A stretch of 64,000 nucleotides of DNA. Origin: Acetobacteroides hydrogenigenes. GTDB lineage: Bacteria; Bacteroidota; Bacteroidia; Bacteroidales; ZOR0009. The DNA lies in contig NZ_SLWB01000013.1 of the NCBI RefSeq assembly GCF_004340205.1, forward strand, positions 1-64,000, read 5' to 3'. A program made the translations under genes and the position numbers. The notes beneath the pieces are model-generated. The model did no database searches. It was given only the letters and a program-made list of their open reading frames with translations, and was not told the DNA's origin. Below are positions 27,318 to 36,280 of this stretch, one piece after another (position 1 is the stretch's first letter; each line of letters begins with the position of its first letter).

Positions 27318-28430
27318 CTAGCAGATTTCCTCCAATATGCTACAGAGGTTTTCAAAATCCTCTGGGGTGTGAAATGGAGATACCGAAAATCTTACAGATC
27401 CAGCTGGAAAAGTGCCCAATGCTTTATGTGCAAATGGGGCACAATGTAAACCACTTCGAACCTGAATATTGTAAGTACTATCTAAGATATATGCAAAATC
27501 GTCGTTGCTCTTAACCTTATGCTCTAATGAAAAAAGTTCAGACTGATTTTCAAAATCTTGAGCACAATAAACCTCGTAATTACTTAGCAGCTTAATTCTA
27601 TTTAGAAGAAGCCTAAAATCATCCTTTGAATGTGCAGGAATAACATTAGCGCTTAATGCTCCGTAAAGCCCGAAAATGCCCAAAGAGTTTGGGGTTCCAG
27701 CTTCAAATTTATCCGGATTGCAGGACGGCATAAATTCAGACTCAGAGTTGCTACCTGTTCCTCCATGCTTGTAAGGGCTAAGAGTTGAAGGATCACATGC
27801 AAAAAACGCTCCTACTCCTGTTGGTCCTAAAAGTCCTTTATGAGCCGTAAAAAAGAGGTAATCTACACCCCAGTTATCAGCTTTAATGCAAACTTTACCT
27901 GCCGATTGAGAGGCGTCCAAAAGAAGAGGAATATCCCCAATGGCTTTCTTTACTTTGTTGATATCCTGAATGATTCCATTTACATTGCTGACATGGTTAA
28001 CAATAACCATATCAACAGAAAAATCAACCATGGATTTCAGTCCATCAACATCTATTAAGCCATCGTTAAAATGGGGTATAATGTCATATTCAAGACCAAT
28101 AGCCTCCTTTAAGTAGTGCAGCGGGCGCGTAACCGCATTATGGCTCATAGAATCAACCAAAACACGCTTATGCTTAAATTGGAACCCTTTTAAAATTGTA
28201 TTTGCCCCTTCGGTTGCTGAACTGCAAAACACCAGATTTTCAGGTTTGCCGATTCCCATCATAGATGAGAGTAAATCGCGGGTATTCTCTACTACTTGAG
28301 CAACTTCAAAGCTTTTATGATGCCCCGACCTCCCATAAGTTCCTCCTGTGCTAAGGTACCTGGTAATCCATTCGCCAACTTCTTTCGGCTTTGGGAAACT
28401 CGTAGATGAATTGTCGAAGTATCCATTCAT
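27318..28430 (-). CDS. Cysteine desulfurase-like class V aminotransferase (selenium cluster type)
   Basis: A 370-aa PLP enzyme. Schiff-base Lys198 is in FTAHKGLLGPTG, and the catalytic Cys329 in VRSGLHCAP. Length and neighbours fit the family placed beside YedF and SelD, which may release sulfur or selenium from Cys or selenocysteine and pass it on. It starts 2 nt after yedF ends and is 1 nt before DUF3343, so the operon is tight. Confidence 0.88.
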   Translation of the reverse strand: MNGYFDNSSTSFPKPKEVGEWITRYLSTGGTYGRSGHHKSFEVAQVVENTRDLLSSMMGIGKPENLVFCSSATEGANTILKGFQFKHKRVLVDSMSHNAVTRPLHYLKEAIGLEYDIIPHFNDGLIDVDGLKSMVDFSVDMVIVNHVSNVNGIIQDINKVKKAIGDIPLLLDASQSAGKVCIKADNWGVDYLFFTAHKGLLGPTGVGAFFACDPSTLSPYKHGGTGSNSESEFMPSCNPDKFEAGTPNSLGIFGLYGALSANVIPAHSKDDFRLLLNRIKLLSNYEVYCAQDFENQSELFSLEHKVKSNDDFAYILDSTYNIQVRSGLHCAPFAHKALGTFPAGSVRFSVSPFHTPEDFENLCSILEEIC

Positions 28431-28432
28431 TG

Positions 28433-29032
28433 CTATGGCTTTACTATTTTTAATGAAGAGCTTAGCCTGTTAAGAATGTAGTACATGTTCGATATTTCGC
28501 CTACTGCAAGCGTTTCTTTTATGCCATAAAAATCGACACAGGTGCCGCAAAGGGTAACCTTAACGCCTTTACCGTTCAGCTTCTTAAGGTATTCGCAGAA
28601 TGCTGAATCACTTGAAGCCAACTTAACACCTCCGTTGTAGCAGATAAGCTCAACCGGCAATGAATCGTTCTCGGAAAGTGCGGTAAGAAATCCTTTTAAA
28701 AGAATAGTTCCCAGCTCGCTACTCCCCTGCCCCATTTCCGTTCCATCAAGAACTACAATATAACCTTGGTCGCTTGAGGTTGAACAGTATGGCTCGGGCT
28801 CTTTGAGTGGCGTAATGGTTGATTTGCTTCCTGTTGTTATCGTGCTCAGCGTACCATTCTTAACCACCGAAAATTCAACACCATTATCGGTAAGGTAGGA
28901 TTCAAGGTTAGAGCAAGATATTTCGTTGTCAATCGTAATTACAAGAACTTCGTTAGGATGCTCAACCAAAGCCTTTTTTGTGCTTATCAGGGGAAGCGGA
29001 CACTTTTGTCCTATACAGTTTACTTCAACCAT
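28433..29032 (-). CDS. yedF: Sulfurtransferase-like selenium metabolism protein YedF
   Basis: A 199-aa two-domain protein: an N-terminal TusA-like domain with CIGQKCPLP (Cys6 and Cys11), and a C-terminal DsrE-like domain with LCGTCVDFYG. It is the first gene of the selenium cluster. The start is put at ATG 29032, because the ORF extension begins in a -7 box TATCTTTG (29042-29049). The TusA-like Cys suggests carrying a persulfide or selenosulfide group. Confidence 0.88.
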   Translation of the reverse strand: MVEVNCIGQKCPLPLISTKKALVEHPNEVLVITIDNEISCSNLESYLTDNGVEFSVVKNGTLSTITTGSKSTITPLKEPEPYCSTSSDQGYIVVLDGTEMGQGSSELGTILLKGFLTALSENDSLPVELICYNGGVKLASSDSAFCEYLKKLNGKGVKVTLCGTCVDFYGIKETLAVGEISNMYYILNRLSSSLKIVKP

Positions 29033-29041
29033 TTTTATTTG

Positions 29042-29049
29042 CAAAGATA
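29042..29049 (-). promoter_or_regulatory. -7 box TATCTTTG of the yedF-csd-DUF3343-selD operon
   Basis: An exact TAnnTTTG on the minus strand, 9 nt before the chosen yedF ATG, which implies a very short or nearly leaderless 5' end. No clear TTG lies at the expected distance upstream. Confidence 0.5.
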
Positions 29050-29087
29050 GCAGAAAAGCCCTATTGTTACTCCCCTTTAATGCTAGG

Positions 29088-30383
29088 CTAAAGGTTCTGA
29101 AGCGAATCGAGCTGATTGGTAAACGACCACAACTTTACATTTGGCCAGGTTTGAACCTTGCTGATGGAACGATGCACCACAGCATCAATAATGTGCGGAA
29201 GCTTGTTGCCCGCCCTAGTGCTTGTATTCGAAAGGAAGACCCACGAGAGGCCATTCTTTTCCTTTACAACCATTGCGGATGTTCCAGAGAGCGAACCGCT
29301 TCTCCAGTATCGTCCGTTATTATCGGAACCAATCCATCCCAAGGGCTGCACGTAGGTTTGGCGCGTAGTCATCTCGCTAATCAGATCTTTGGGGATGATG
29401 TTATGCTTTTCGTAGCCGGCAACACCTATAAGCAGCTTGGCAATATCGACAGATGAGGCAACCCAACCGCCTGCAGGACCAAGCATTCTAAGGTCGTTTC
29501 CACCAGCATTACGGGGCACCATTTGACCCGAACCATCCCATGCTGGAACGATGCCATTTCCTCTTAGATCGTAGTACGACACCTCGTTGGGATGCTTATC
29601 TTCGGGATAGTTATTCGATAAAAAGGCCGTGCTGATGCCTAGGGGCATAAATACCTTTCTTTTTATGTAGGTTTCATAGTCCATTTTGGAAACCTTCCTG
29701 ATTACTTCACCGAGCAGAACGTATCCAAAATTAGAGTAGGAACTCCTTAATCCCGGCTCAAAATCGAGGTTATTCCGAAATACGTAGCTTACAATATCGG
29801 GAAAGGATAGCGGCAGTGGTTTTGAAATTGTTCTAGACACTAGTTCCTTACAAAACATTGGATCGGGTCTTCGACCGCTCCATCCGCCGCTATGGTTGAG
29901 CAGCATCTTTACGGTGATCTTTTCGTAACGAGGATCTCTATAGGAAGAGTACACCGGATCGTTAAGGATGCCTTCGGGGCCAAAGACCTTCTGGTCGAGG
30001 GAGAGAACCCCAGCCTTAACCAGCTGCATGATGCCGGTTGCGGTAATGAGCTTGGATACAGAGGCAATTCGAAAAAGGTGGTAGGGCTCTACCGGCTCCT
30101 TGCTCGAAACATTTGCATAGCCATATCCTTTTGCATAAACTATTGCTCCATCCTTAACCACAGCCAACGAAGCACCTTTAATCTTCGATTTGGTTATAAA
30201 AGTCTTGATATTTTTATCTACAGCAGCAACCTCAGCCAACGCTGCCGCTTCTGCAGTAGCGGATTCGCCTGCTGCCGAAGACCCTTTTACAGGTGTTGTA
30301 GCCTTTGCAATTGTACTTTCTGAACCAGCTAGAAAAAATACCCCAACAGCAATACAGTATAAAACCAGTCTTCCCCTCTTCAT
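29088..30383 (-). CDS. Exported serine hydrolase of the beta-lactamase/esterase (class C-like) family
   Basis: A 431-aa protein with a signal peptide (about 1-27), an Ala-rich stretch (GSSAAGESATAEAAALAE), then a penicillin-binding-protein-like domain. Ser108 and Lys111 are in IASVSKL, and the second motif is YSN in SSYSNFGYVLLGE. Members are peptidases, esterases or amidases of the envelope. It could act on peptidoglycan or on small peptides; the third motif is not clear. The start is ATG 30383 rather than 30398, from the signal-peptide fit. Confidence 0.8.
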   Translation of the reverse strand: MKRGRLVLYCIAVGVFFLAGSESTIAKATTPVKGSSAAGESATAEAAALAEVAAVDKNIKTFITKSKIKGASLAVVKDGAIVYAKGYGYANVSSKEPVEPYHLFRIASVSKLITATGIMQLVKAGVLSLDQKVFGPEGILNDPVYSSYRDPRYEKITVKMLLNHSGGWSGRRPDPMFCKELVSRTISKPLPLSFPDIVSYVFRNNLDFEPGLRSSYSNFGYVLLGEVIRKVSKMDYETYIKRKVFMPLGISTAFLSNNYPEDKHPNEVSYYDLRGNGIVPAWDGSGQMVPRNAGGNDLRMLGPAGGWVASSVDIAKLLIGVAGYEKHNIIPKDLISEMTTRQTYVQPLGWIGSDNNGRYWRSGSLSGTSAMVVKEKNGLSWVFLSNTSTRAGNKLPHIIDAVVHRSISKVQTWPNVKLWSFTNQLDSLQNL

Positions 30384-31047
30384 GACAATCCCTCTCAATA
30401 AGCCGTCGCAAAATATAAAACGAAACTTACAAACCGAATTTTATTTAAGCAAAAACCGTTTTTTTAACAAAATGCCTCCTTTCGCCCACCATTCAGGGTG
30501 ATCAAGCAGCAGAACAGGACGGGTGTTCCTTACCTTTTACCGAACTGGCGGCACCAGAACAGCGTCTAGTGATGGTACCAGTCAAAAAGATATCAGCTTC
30601 GAAGAAATATGACTAGGATTTGAAGTGAAAAATCTCAGGCGGGTTGCCCTAAAGCTCGGACTAGTAGCAGTAGAGCTGAGGCTGGTTGCTCTAGAGTTCG
30701 GACTGGAAGCGTTAGAACTCAGGTTGGAAGCAATAGAGTTCGGACTGGAAGCAATAGTACTCAGTCTGGAAGCGTTAGAGCTCAGACTGGTAGCTCTAGA
30801 ACTCGGACTGGTTGCTCTAGCACTCATTCTGGTTGATCTAGAACTCAGACTGGAAGCAATAGTACTCAGACTGGAAGCCCTAGAGCTGAGACTGGAAGCA
30901 ATAGTACTCAGTCTGGTTGCTCTAGAGCTCGGACTGGACGCATTAGCACTCAGTCTGGTTGCTCTAGAGCTGAGTCTGGAAGCCCTAGAGCTCAGGCTGG
31001 ATACGGCAGCACACAAAATAGCGCCTGCCGCTCGCAGCATCAATAGC
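30384..31047. other. Gene-poor gap holding the 21-bp array
   Basis: Besides the array, the 250 bp at 30384-30639 show no gene and no clear promoter; the segment near 30480-30600 has normal base composition. The array abuts the threonine aldolase stop. Confidence 0.6.
30640..30996. repeat. Tandem array: 17 units of exactly 21 bp
   Basis: The unit CTGGAAGCAATAGTACTCAG (plus one base) and its relative CTGGTTGCTCTAGAGCTCGG (plus one base) repeat without a single indel from 30640 to 30996. Copies differ by several substitutions each. Both strands stay open across it: plus reads heptads of type LEALELR, minus reads SLSSRAS. A GTG-started plus frame (30625-31056) and an ATG-started minus frame (30582-31043) result. 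I treat it as a non-coding array, since neither frame has a promoter, a ribosome site or a known family. Confidence 0.92.
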
Positions 31048-32073
31048 CTATTTTAGCGCCGTGGCCAGAACATCAACAAACCGGTCGATATCTTCGGTAG
31101 TTGTATCCCAAGAGGTCATCCAGCGCGCCTCGTTTTTCTCCTCATCCCACAGGTAGAAGAACGACTCCTCTAAAAGGGTCTCCCTTATATCCTTGGGAAA
31201 TACGGCGAAGACGGCGTTGGCATCAACGGGTTGGGTGATGGTAACCTGACGGAATGCGGTAAGCCGCTGCTTCAGGTAGGCGGCCATCTGGTTGGCGTGG
31301 GCGGCTGTGCCGATGCAGTGGTTGTTGGTAAGGTAGGCGATGAACTGCGCGCTGATGAACCGCATCTTGGAGGCGAGCTGCATCGACTGCTTGCGCAGGT
31401 ACTTAAAATCGTTGGCCAAATCGGTATTGTTGAAGATAACTGCCTCGCCAAGCATCATCCCGTTCTTGGTTCCGCCAAACGAGATGACATCAACCCCTAG
31501 GTCGGTTGTAAAATCACGGAATGGCAGCTGTAGAGCAGCGGCAGCATTCGAAAGTCGTGCACCATCAACATGAAGGAACATACCGTTGCTGTGGGCAAAA
31601 TCGGCAATCGCCTTAATCTCCTTAACGGAATAAACGGTACCCAATTCGGTTGTCTGCGAGATGCTTACCAGCCTAGGCTGCACGTTGTGCTCGAAGCCTA
31701 CGTTTTGCAGGTACCTCTTTGCCTTATCAACATCGAGCTTACCATCGGACGTAGGGACGGTTAGCAGCTTAAATCCGCCGAAATGCTCGGGAGCGCCGCA
31801 CTCGTCGGTGTTGATGTGGGCGAGATCGGTACAGAGCACCGCCTCGTAGGAACGAAGAGCCGACGAGATGCTTAGCACGTTGGCGGCGGTTCCTAGGAAG
31901 ACAAAGAAAACTTCCACGTGGTCGCCAAAGTGTTGCTTAAACAGCAGCTCGGCCTTATGCGTGTACTCGTCGTGGCCATACGAGGATACATGCCCGTGGT
32001 TGGCGCTGGCTATCGCCTCCAGGATAATTGGGTGGATTCCGGAATAGTTATCGCTTGCTAGTGACTTCTTCAT
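31048..32073 (-). CDS. ltaE: Low-specificity L-threonine aldolase
   Basis: A 341-aa PLP enzyme splitting L-threonine and allo-threonine into glycine and acetaldehyde. The PLP Lys lies in ISFGGTKNGMM; HVDGARLSNAA and FVFLGTAANVL are family motifs. Its third positions are richer in G/C than nearby clpC or gyrA. A terminator for the upstream prfC gene precedes it on the minus strand, so it is probably transcribed separately. Confidence 0.88.
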   Translation of the reverse strand: MKKSLASDNYSGIHPIILEAIASANHGHVSSYGHDEYTHKAELLFKQHFGDHVEVFFVFLGTAANVLSISSALRSYEAVLCTDLAHINTDECGAPEHFGGFKLLTVPTSDGKLDVDKAKRYLQNVGFEHNVQPRLVSISQTTELGTVYSVKEIKAIADFAHSNGMFLHVDGARLSNAAAALQLPFRDFTTDLGVDVISFGGTKNGMMLGEAVIFNNTDLANDFKYLRKQSMQLASKMRFISAQFIAYLTNNHCIGTAAHANQMAAYLKQRLTAFRQVTITQPVDANAVFAVFPKDIRETLLEESFFYLWDEEKNEARWMTSWDTTTEDIDRFVDVLATALK

Positions 32074-32084
32074 GGTTGTAAAAT

Positions 32085-32122
32085 AAAAAAAACGGATACG
32101 CTAAGATAGCCATCCGTTTTCT
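32085..32122 (-). terminator. Terminator of prfC
   Basis: Read on the minus strand, AAAACGGAT and ATCCGTTTT form a stem around a 14-nt loop, followed by a long T run. It lies between prfC and the aldolase gene. Confidence 0.8.
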
Positions 32123-32158
32123 GTTTTTTCTATGATGATTCCTTTTTCTCGATCGGAA

Positions 32159-33739
32159 TTAAAACTCCGAGGTGAAGTGGAACTTGATGTCGGTAAACTT
32201 CTCCTGCGCGAGCTGCAGCGAGTAGGGCGAGTCGGCCAGGAACACGTTTCTGCCGTGCTTGTCGAGCGCCACGTGCGTGTACTTGCGGCGCATGAAGTCG
32301 TCGAGCTGCTCCTTGTTGTCGCTCTCAATCCAGCACGCCTTGTACAGCGATATGGGCTCGTAGCGGCACTTGGCGGTGTACTCGTGCTCCAGACGGTACT
32401 GGATTACGTCGAACTGTAGCGCGCCCACGCAGCCGATAATCTTACGGCCATTCATTTTTAGGGTGAAGAGCTGGGCAACCCCCTCGTCCATGAGCTGGTC
32501 TACACCCTTTGCCAGCTGCTTAAACTTAAGCGGATCGGCATTTTCGATGTACTGGAAGAGCTCTGGCGAGAAGCTGGGGATTCCTTTAAAGTTGATTTTC
32601 TCGCCTTCGGTAAAGGTATCGCCAATTTTAAAGTTACCCGTATCGTGCAAGCCAACAATATCTCCAGGGTAGGCAAAATCTACCACCTCCTTCTTAGATG
32701 CCATAAAGGCATTAGGGCTGGAGAATCGTAACGATTTTCCGCTGCCTACGTGGAAGTATGGCTTGTTACGCTCAAATGTTCCCGAACATATCTTCAAGAA
32801 GGCAATTCTGTTACGGTGGTTAGGATCCATGTTGGCGTGGATCTTAAAGATGAAGCCGGTAAGCTTCTCCTCAAAAGGGTCGATCTCGCGGGCATCGGTA
32901 ACCGTTTTCTGAGGGTAAGGTGCGATGTCGCAGAAGCAGTTGAGCAGCTCCTTAACGCCAAAGTTGTTGAGCGCCGAGCCAAAGAATACGGGCGCCAGCT
33001 CGCCTCGACGGTACGTGTCGATGTCGAATTCGGGGTAAATGCCCTCTACCAGCTCTACGTCTTCGCGCAGCTTTTCGGCGTAGTCGCCAACGTACGTGTC
33101 CAGCTCTGGGGATGATATGTCGTCGATCTTAACAACGTCGTCGGTTACAACGGTCTTATCCTCCGAAAAGAAGAGGTTAAGATTGCGCTCGTACATGTTG
33201 TACACGCCCTTAAAGGATGGTCCCATGCTGATAGGCCAGCTTAGCGGGCGCGTTTTGATCTTTAGCTCCTCCTCAATTTCGTCGAGCAGCTCGAAAGGGT
33301 CTTTACCAATACGGTCGAGCTTGTTGATGAACACGATAACCGGCGTATTGCGCATACGGCAAACGTTCATCAGCTTACGGGTTTGCGCCTCGACCCCCTT
33401 TGCGCAGTCGATTACAATAATTACGCTGTCTACTGCGGTAAGCGTTCTAAAGGTATCCTCTTGAAAGTCTTCGTGACCAGGAGTATCTAGGATGTTAACC
33501 TTAATATCGTTGTACTCGAAGCCCATAACCGAAGTTGCCACAGAGATACCGCGCTGACGCTCGATCTCCATGAAGTCGGATGTGGCTCCCTTCTTAATCT
33601 TGTTCGATTTAACGGCACCAGCAACGTGAATTGCACCGCCAAAAAGCAGCAGCTTTTCTGTAAGGGTGGTTTTACCGGCATCCGGGTGGCTAATAATTGC
33701 GAATGTTCTTCGACGCTTAATCTCTTGTTCTAAGCTCAT
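32159..33739 (-). CDS. prfC: Peptide chain release factor 3
   Basis: A 526-aa translational GTPase that removes RF1/RF2 from terminated ribosomes. G1 [15 protein letters not shown] near 17-31, switch [10 protein letters not shown] and G4 NKLDR are intact. Length is close to the E. coli protein (529). A -7 box TAATTTTG lies at 33762-33769 on the minus strand. Confidence 0.96.
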   Translation of the reverse strand: MSLEQEIKRRRTFAIISHPDAGKTTLTEKLLLFGGAIHVAGAVKSNKIKKGATSDFMEIERQRGISVATSVMGFEYNDIKVNILDTPGHEDFQEDTFRTLTAVDSVIIVIDCAKGVEAQTRKLMNVCRMRNTPVIVFINKLDRIGKDPFELLDEIEEELKIKTRPLSWPISMGPSFKGVYNMYERNLNLFFSEDKTVVTDDVVKIDDISSPELDTYVGDYAEKLREDVELVEGIYPEFDIDTYRRGELAPVFFGSALNNFGVKELLNCFCDIAPYPQKTVTDAREIDPFEEKLTGFIFKIHANMDPNHRNRIAFLKICSGTFERNKPYFHVGSGKSLRFSSPNAFMASKKEVVDFAYPGDIVGLHDTGNFKIGDTFTEGEKINFKGIPSFSPELFQYIENADPLKFKQLAKGVDQLMDEGVAQLFTLKMNGRKIIGCVGALQFDVIQYRLEHEYTAKCRYEPISLYKACWIESDNKEQLDDFMRRKYTHVALDKHGRNVFLADSPYSLQLAQEKFTDIKFHFTSEF

Positions 33740-33761
33740 TGTAACCTTTAAATTTGGATGG

Positions 33762-33769
33762 CAAAATTA
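33762..33769 (-). promoter_or_regulatory. -7 box TAATTTTG for prfC
   Basis: An exact TAnnTTTG on the minus strand, 22 nt upstream of the prfC start. The -33 part is not clear. Confidence 0.4.
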
Positions 33770-33801
33770 GCAGAGTTTGCCGATATTACCGCCATTAAAT
33801 G

Positions 33802-33834
33802 AAAAAGGCCGGTAATATTTTCCGACCTTTTCTC
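33802..33834 (-). terminator. Terminator of pyrD
   Basis: On the minus strand AAAAGGTCGG pairs with CCGGCCTTTT (one G-T pair) and continues into a T run, between pyrD and prfC. Confidence 0.75.
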
Positions 33835-33849
33835 ACTCGTTGCGCGTAT

Positions 33850-34887
33850 TTAAAATTCTTTAATAATCGCCTTGTGGATATCCTTCACCAGCTGCGGGCC
33901 GCTATAAATAAAGCCCGTGTAAACCTGAATTAGGTACGCACCCGCACGAAGCATGTTCAGAGCATCGTCTACTGTCATGATACCGCCAACTCCAATTATC
34001 GGCATCTGGCCGTTTGTTTTCATGCTAATGTAGCGAACAACCTCAATTGATCTTGATGTCAGCGGCTTACCGCTTAGCCCGCCGTTGCCAATTACATCCA
34101 GCTTATCCTGCCTTTCCGACAATCCATCACGCCCAGTCGTTGTGTTAACGGCAACAATTCCATCCAAAGAAAACTGGTTGATTATGTTAAGCGAATCGTC
34201 GATCTGTTCGAAGCTTAAATCGGGAGAAATCTTTAGGAGAATTGGTCGGTACACCTTCTGCTTTTTTCTATAATCGACTAAGCGGTTTACGATATCACCG
34301 AGCGAATCGGAATTTTGCAGCTTAGTAAGGTTGGCTATGTTTGGGCAGCTAACGTTTACCACAAAGTAATCGACATGGTCGTATAGTGCCGCAAAGCTCT
34401 TTTCGTAGTCTTCAGCTGCATTTTCGTTTGTTGTTGCAGTATTCTTTCCAATATTACCGCCAATTACCAGACCTTTACGGTAGGATTTCTGTAAGTTCTT
34501 TGCAATAGCATCAGCACCTATATTGTTGAATCCCATTCTATTGATAATGGCATTATCCTTTACCAAGCGGAATAATCGGGGTTTAGGATTGCCGGGCTGA
34601 GCCTTAGGGGTTGCAGTTCCTACTTCAATAAATCCAAAGCCCATGGCGTCGAATACATCGTACCCTGTGGCATTTTTATCTAAACCGGCAGCTAATCCTA
34701 CAGGAGTAGGAAACTTAATACCCCATAAAGTCCGCTCCAATTTTGGATTTCTAACCTTAAACAGGCTGCTTAGAATGGCTTGAAATCCAGGAATATGACG
34801 CCATATTTTAATGTTAGAAAAGATGATGTTATGGGCGGTTTCCGGAGAGAATCGGAATAGAATAGGTCGAAATATACTGCGATACAT
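33850..34887 (-). CDS. pyrD: Dihydroorotate dehydrogenase (class 2 architecture)
   Basis: A 345-aa flavoenzyme oxidising dihydroorotate in pyrimidine synthesis. The N-terminal helical extension (MYRSIFRPILFRFSPETAHN) is the membrane-associated class 2 feature that passes electrons to quinone. The catalytic-base motif reads NVSCPNI, so Cys stands where E. coli class 2 has Ser (NISSPNT), as in class 1 enzymes. The start at 34887 fits a -7 box TATCTTTG at 34903-34910; the longer ORF would begin inside it. Confidence 0.9.
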   Translation of the reverse strand: MYRSIFRPILFRFSPETAHNIIFSNIKIWRHIPGFQAILSSLFKVRNPKLERTLWGIKFPTPVGLAAGLDKNATGYDVFDAMGFGFIEVGTATPKAQPGNPKPRLFRLVKDNAIINRMGFNNIGADAIAKNLQKSYRKGLVIGGNIGKNTATTNENAAEDYEKSFAALYDHVDYFVVNVSCPNIANLTKLQNSDSLGDIVNRLVDYRKKQKVYRPILLKISPDLSFEQIDDSLNIINQFSLDGIVAVNTTTGRDGLSERQDKLDVIGNGGLSGKPLTSRSIEVVRYISMKTNGQMPIIGVGGIMTVDDALNMLRAGAYLIQVYTGFIYSGPQLVKDIHKAIIKEF

Positions 34888-34902
34888 GGTTGTAATTTTA
34901 TG

Positions 34903-34910
34903 CAAAGATA
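34903..34910 (-). promoter_or_regulatory. -7 box TATCTTTG for pyrD
   Basis: An exact TAnnTTTG on the minus strand, 15 nt before the chosen ATG. It lies just past the end of the upstream regulator gene. Confidence 0.5.
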
Positions 34911-34914
34911 GCAA

Positions 34915-35388
34915 TTACTCTTTTGATGGAGTGTAGCTTCTAAAGGTTCTATCCTTATAAAATACTACAATACGTTCCACTTCCTTGTCGAACGCCTTTA
35001 TATCAATAGGATACGAGGATTCTACCTCGGTGTTTTGAGTAGGAGACTCTTTTGATACAACTTCTTCGGCAGCAGAAATATCTGCCACACTTTCTTGTTT
35101 TACGATCTCTTGATTCGATTCCTGTTCGGGGACAAGTTGCTTTACTACAGGCACATCAAATAGAGAAGCCTGTACCATTTGCTTGTACATTTCGCCCTTG
35201 CCAAGTATCAACCAGTCAGGGTTAACCCTAGGAAATCGTTGCAGCACCTTTGCTATAAAGTCGAAGCTGGGCTTGTTTCGACCGGAAACTATATGTGAAA
35301 TGCTCGAGCGCTGAACCCCGATAATATCGGCAAATTTTGCAGGAGTAAGCTGTTCTGCCAGTAAAAGCTTGTCTAAACGATCGTTCAT
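34915..35388 (-). CDS. XRE-family helix-turn-helix regulator
   Basis: A 157-aa protein. The N-terminal HTH covers residues 1-65 (LLLAEQLTPAKFADIIGVQ, then RSSISHIVSGRNKPSFDFI). A Glu/Val-rich linker follows, and the C-terminus is conserved in style (VERIVVFYKDRTFRSYTPSKE). The linker suggests a flexible tether to a small effector or multimerisation motif. The upstream region carries four phased boxes of type TTACAnnTGTAA, the first of which contains the -7 box TACATTTG, so autoregulation is likely. pyrD follows downstream. Confidence 0.82.
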   Translation of the reverse strand: MNDRLDKLLLAEQLTPAKFADIIGVQRSSISHIVSGRNKPSFDFIAKVLQRFPRVNPDWLILGKGEMYKQMVQASLFDVPVVKQLVPEQESNQEIVKQESVADISAAEEVVSKESPTQNTEVESSYPIDIKAFDKEVERIVVFYKDRTFRSYTPSKE

Positions 35389-35406
35389 ACCTGTAAACGT
35401 TAGATG

Positions 35407-35485
35407 TTACAAATGTAATAAAATATATTTTACATGTGTAATTATCGTGTGTTTACATATGTTTTCTTGTTGTTTACATTTATAG
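35407..35485. promoter_or_regulatory. Array of TTACAnnTGTAA boxes over the XRE gene promoter
   Basis: TTACAAATGTAA (35407-35418) and TTACATGTGTAA (35430-35441) are perfect; TTACATATGTTT (35453-35464) and TTACATTTATAG (35474-35485) are partial. Spacing is 23, 23 and 21 bp, i.e. close to two helical turns. The first box contains TACATTTG on the minus strand, the -7 box of the regulator gene. It looks like a multi-site operator. Confidence 0.65.
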
Positions 35486-36167
35486 AACATCGTTTGATGA
35501 CAATCGGTGTTTATTGAACAATTCTAGGCTCGTTACATCTAGGAAATGCTGTATGTGAAAACAAGGTCACTAGAAACCTCTAAAGCCTGTTACATCAGTA
35601 GTATTTAGGTCTAAAAATAGAAAGTTAAACGCATTATTAGGCTTGAAGATGAATGAATGTGGTTGTTTATGGCGAACAATCACTAAAGACCTTATAGAGC
35701 CATTAAATACGGTTATAATAAGCTCTTTGGATTAGGGAGAACAGTACCTAATTATATATAGCCATAGTCAATAGTAAAGTATAAGTTTAATAAAATAGTG
35801 TAATATACTGGTATTAATTGATATATACTGTACAATATACACGATTTGTAGCTTTATTGAAGGAAGACTGCCAAAATGCTTAACTCTATTAGTTAATTAA
35901 TGCATGTATAGTTCTACTAAACAGATATATAAATTGCAAAATACGGAGTGTTTACATTTGAATTACTACTTAATTTTAGAGGGTTTGCAAATGTAAATGC
36001 CCGGAGAAATTAATCACAAGCGAAGTATACACATGTAACTTACAAAAAGGTAAACTCTTTGTTTTTGGTTACATGTGTAATTTCACGTAATTATTACAAT
36101 TGTAGAATTAAATTAAGTTGAATGATTGTAGTAAAAAGAAAACAATCGGACAATCTTACTATAAATA

Positions 36168-36242
36168 ATGACTATGGAGAGGAAAATTTTGTCAACCCCT
36201 CCTATCAATACTAACTATTCGGCTTATCTAGCTGATATATAA
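36168..36242 (+). CDS. Possible 24-aa small ORF
   Basis: ATG to TAA encodes a 24-residue peptide (MTMERKILSTPPINT...YLADI) just downstream of the second box cluster and followed by a 9-bp hairpin. No homologue is known to me, and the promoter is only a near match (TACAATTG at 36095). It is recorded as a candidate because of its placement opposite the XRE regulator. Confidence 0.2.
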   Translation: MTMERKILSTPPINTNYSAYLADI

Positions 36243-36248
36243 AACAAA

Positions 36249-36280
36249 GCAAGCGCTTAACATAATAGTCGAGCGCTTGC
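36249..36280 (-). terminator. Hairpin downstream of RNase P RNA
   Basis: GCAAGCGCT pairs with AGCGCTTGC around a 14-nt loop; on the minus strand TTTGTTTTA follows. It may be a second terminator for the RNase P transcript. Confidence 0.45.

Noticed and set aside
30582-31056. Two long open frames on both strands across the 21-bp repeats
   Set aside because: They follow from the repeat period being a multiple of three; no ribosome site, promoter or homologous family was seen.
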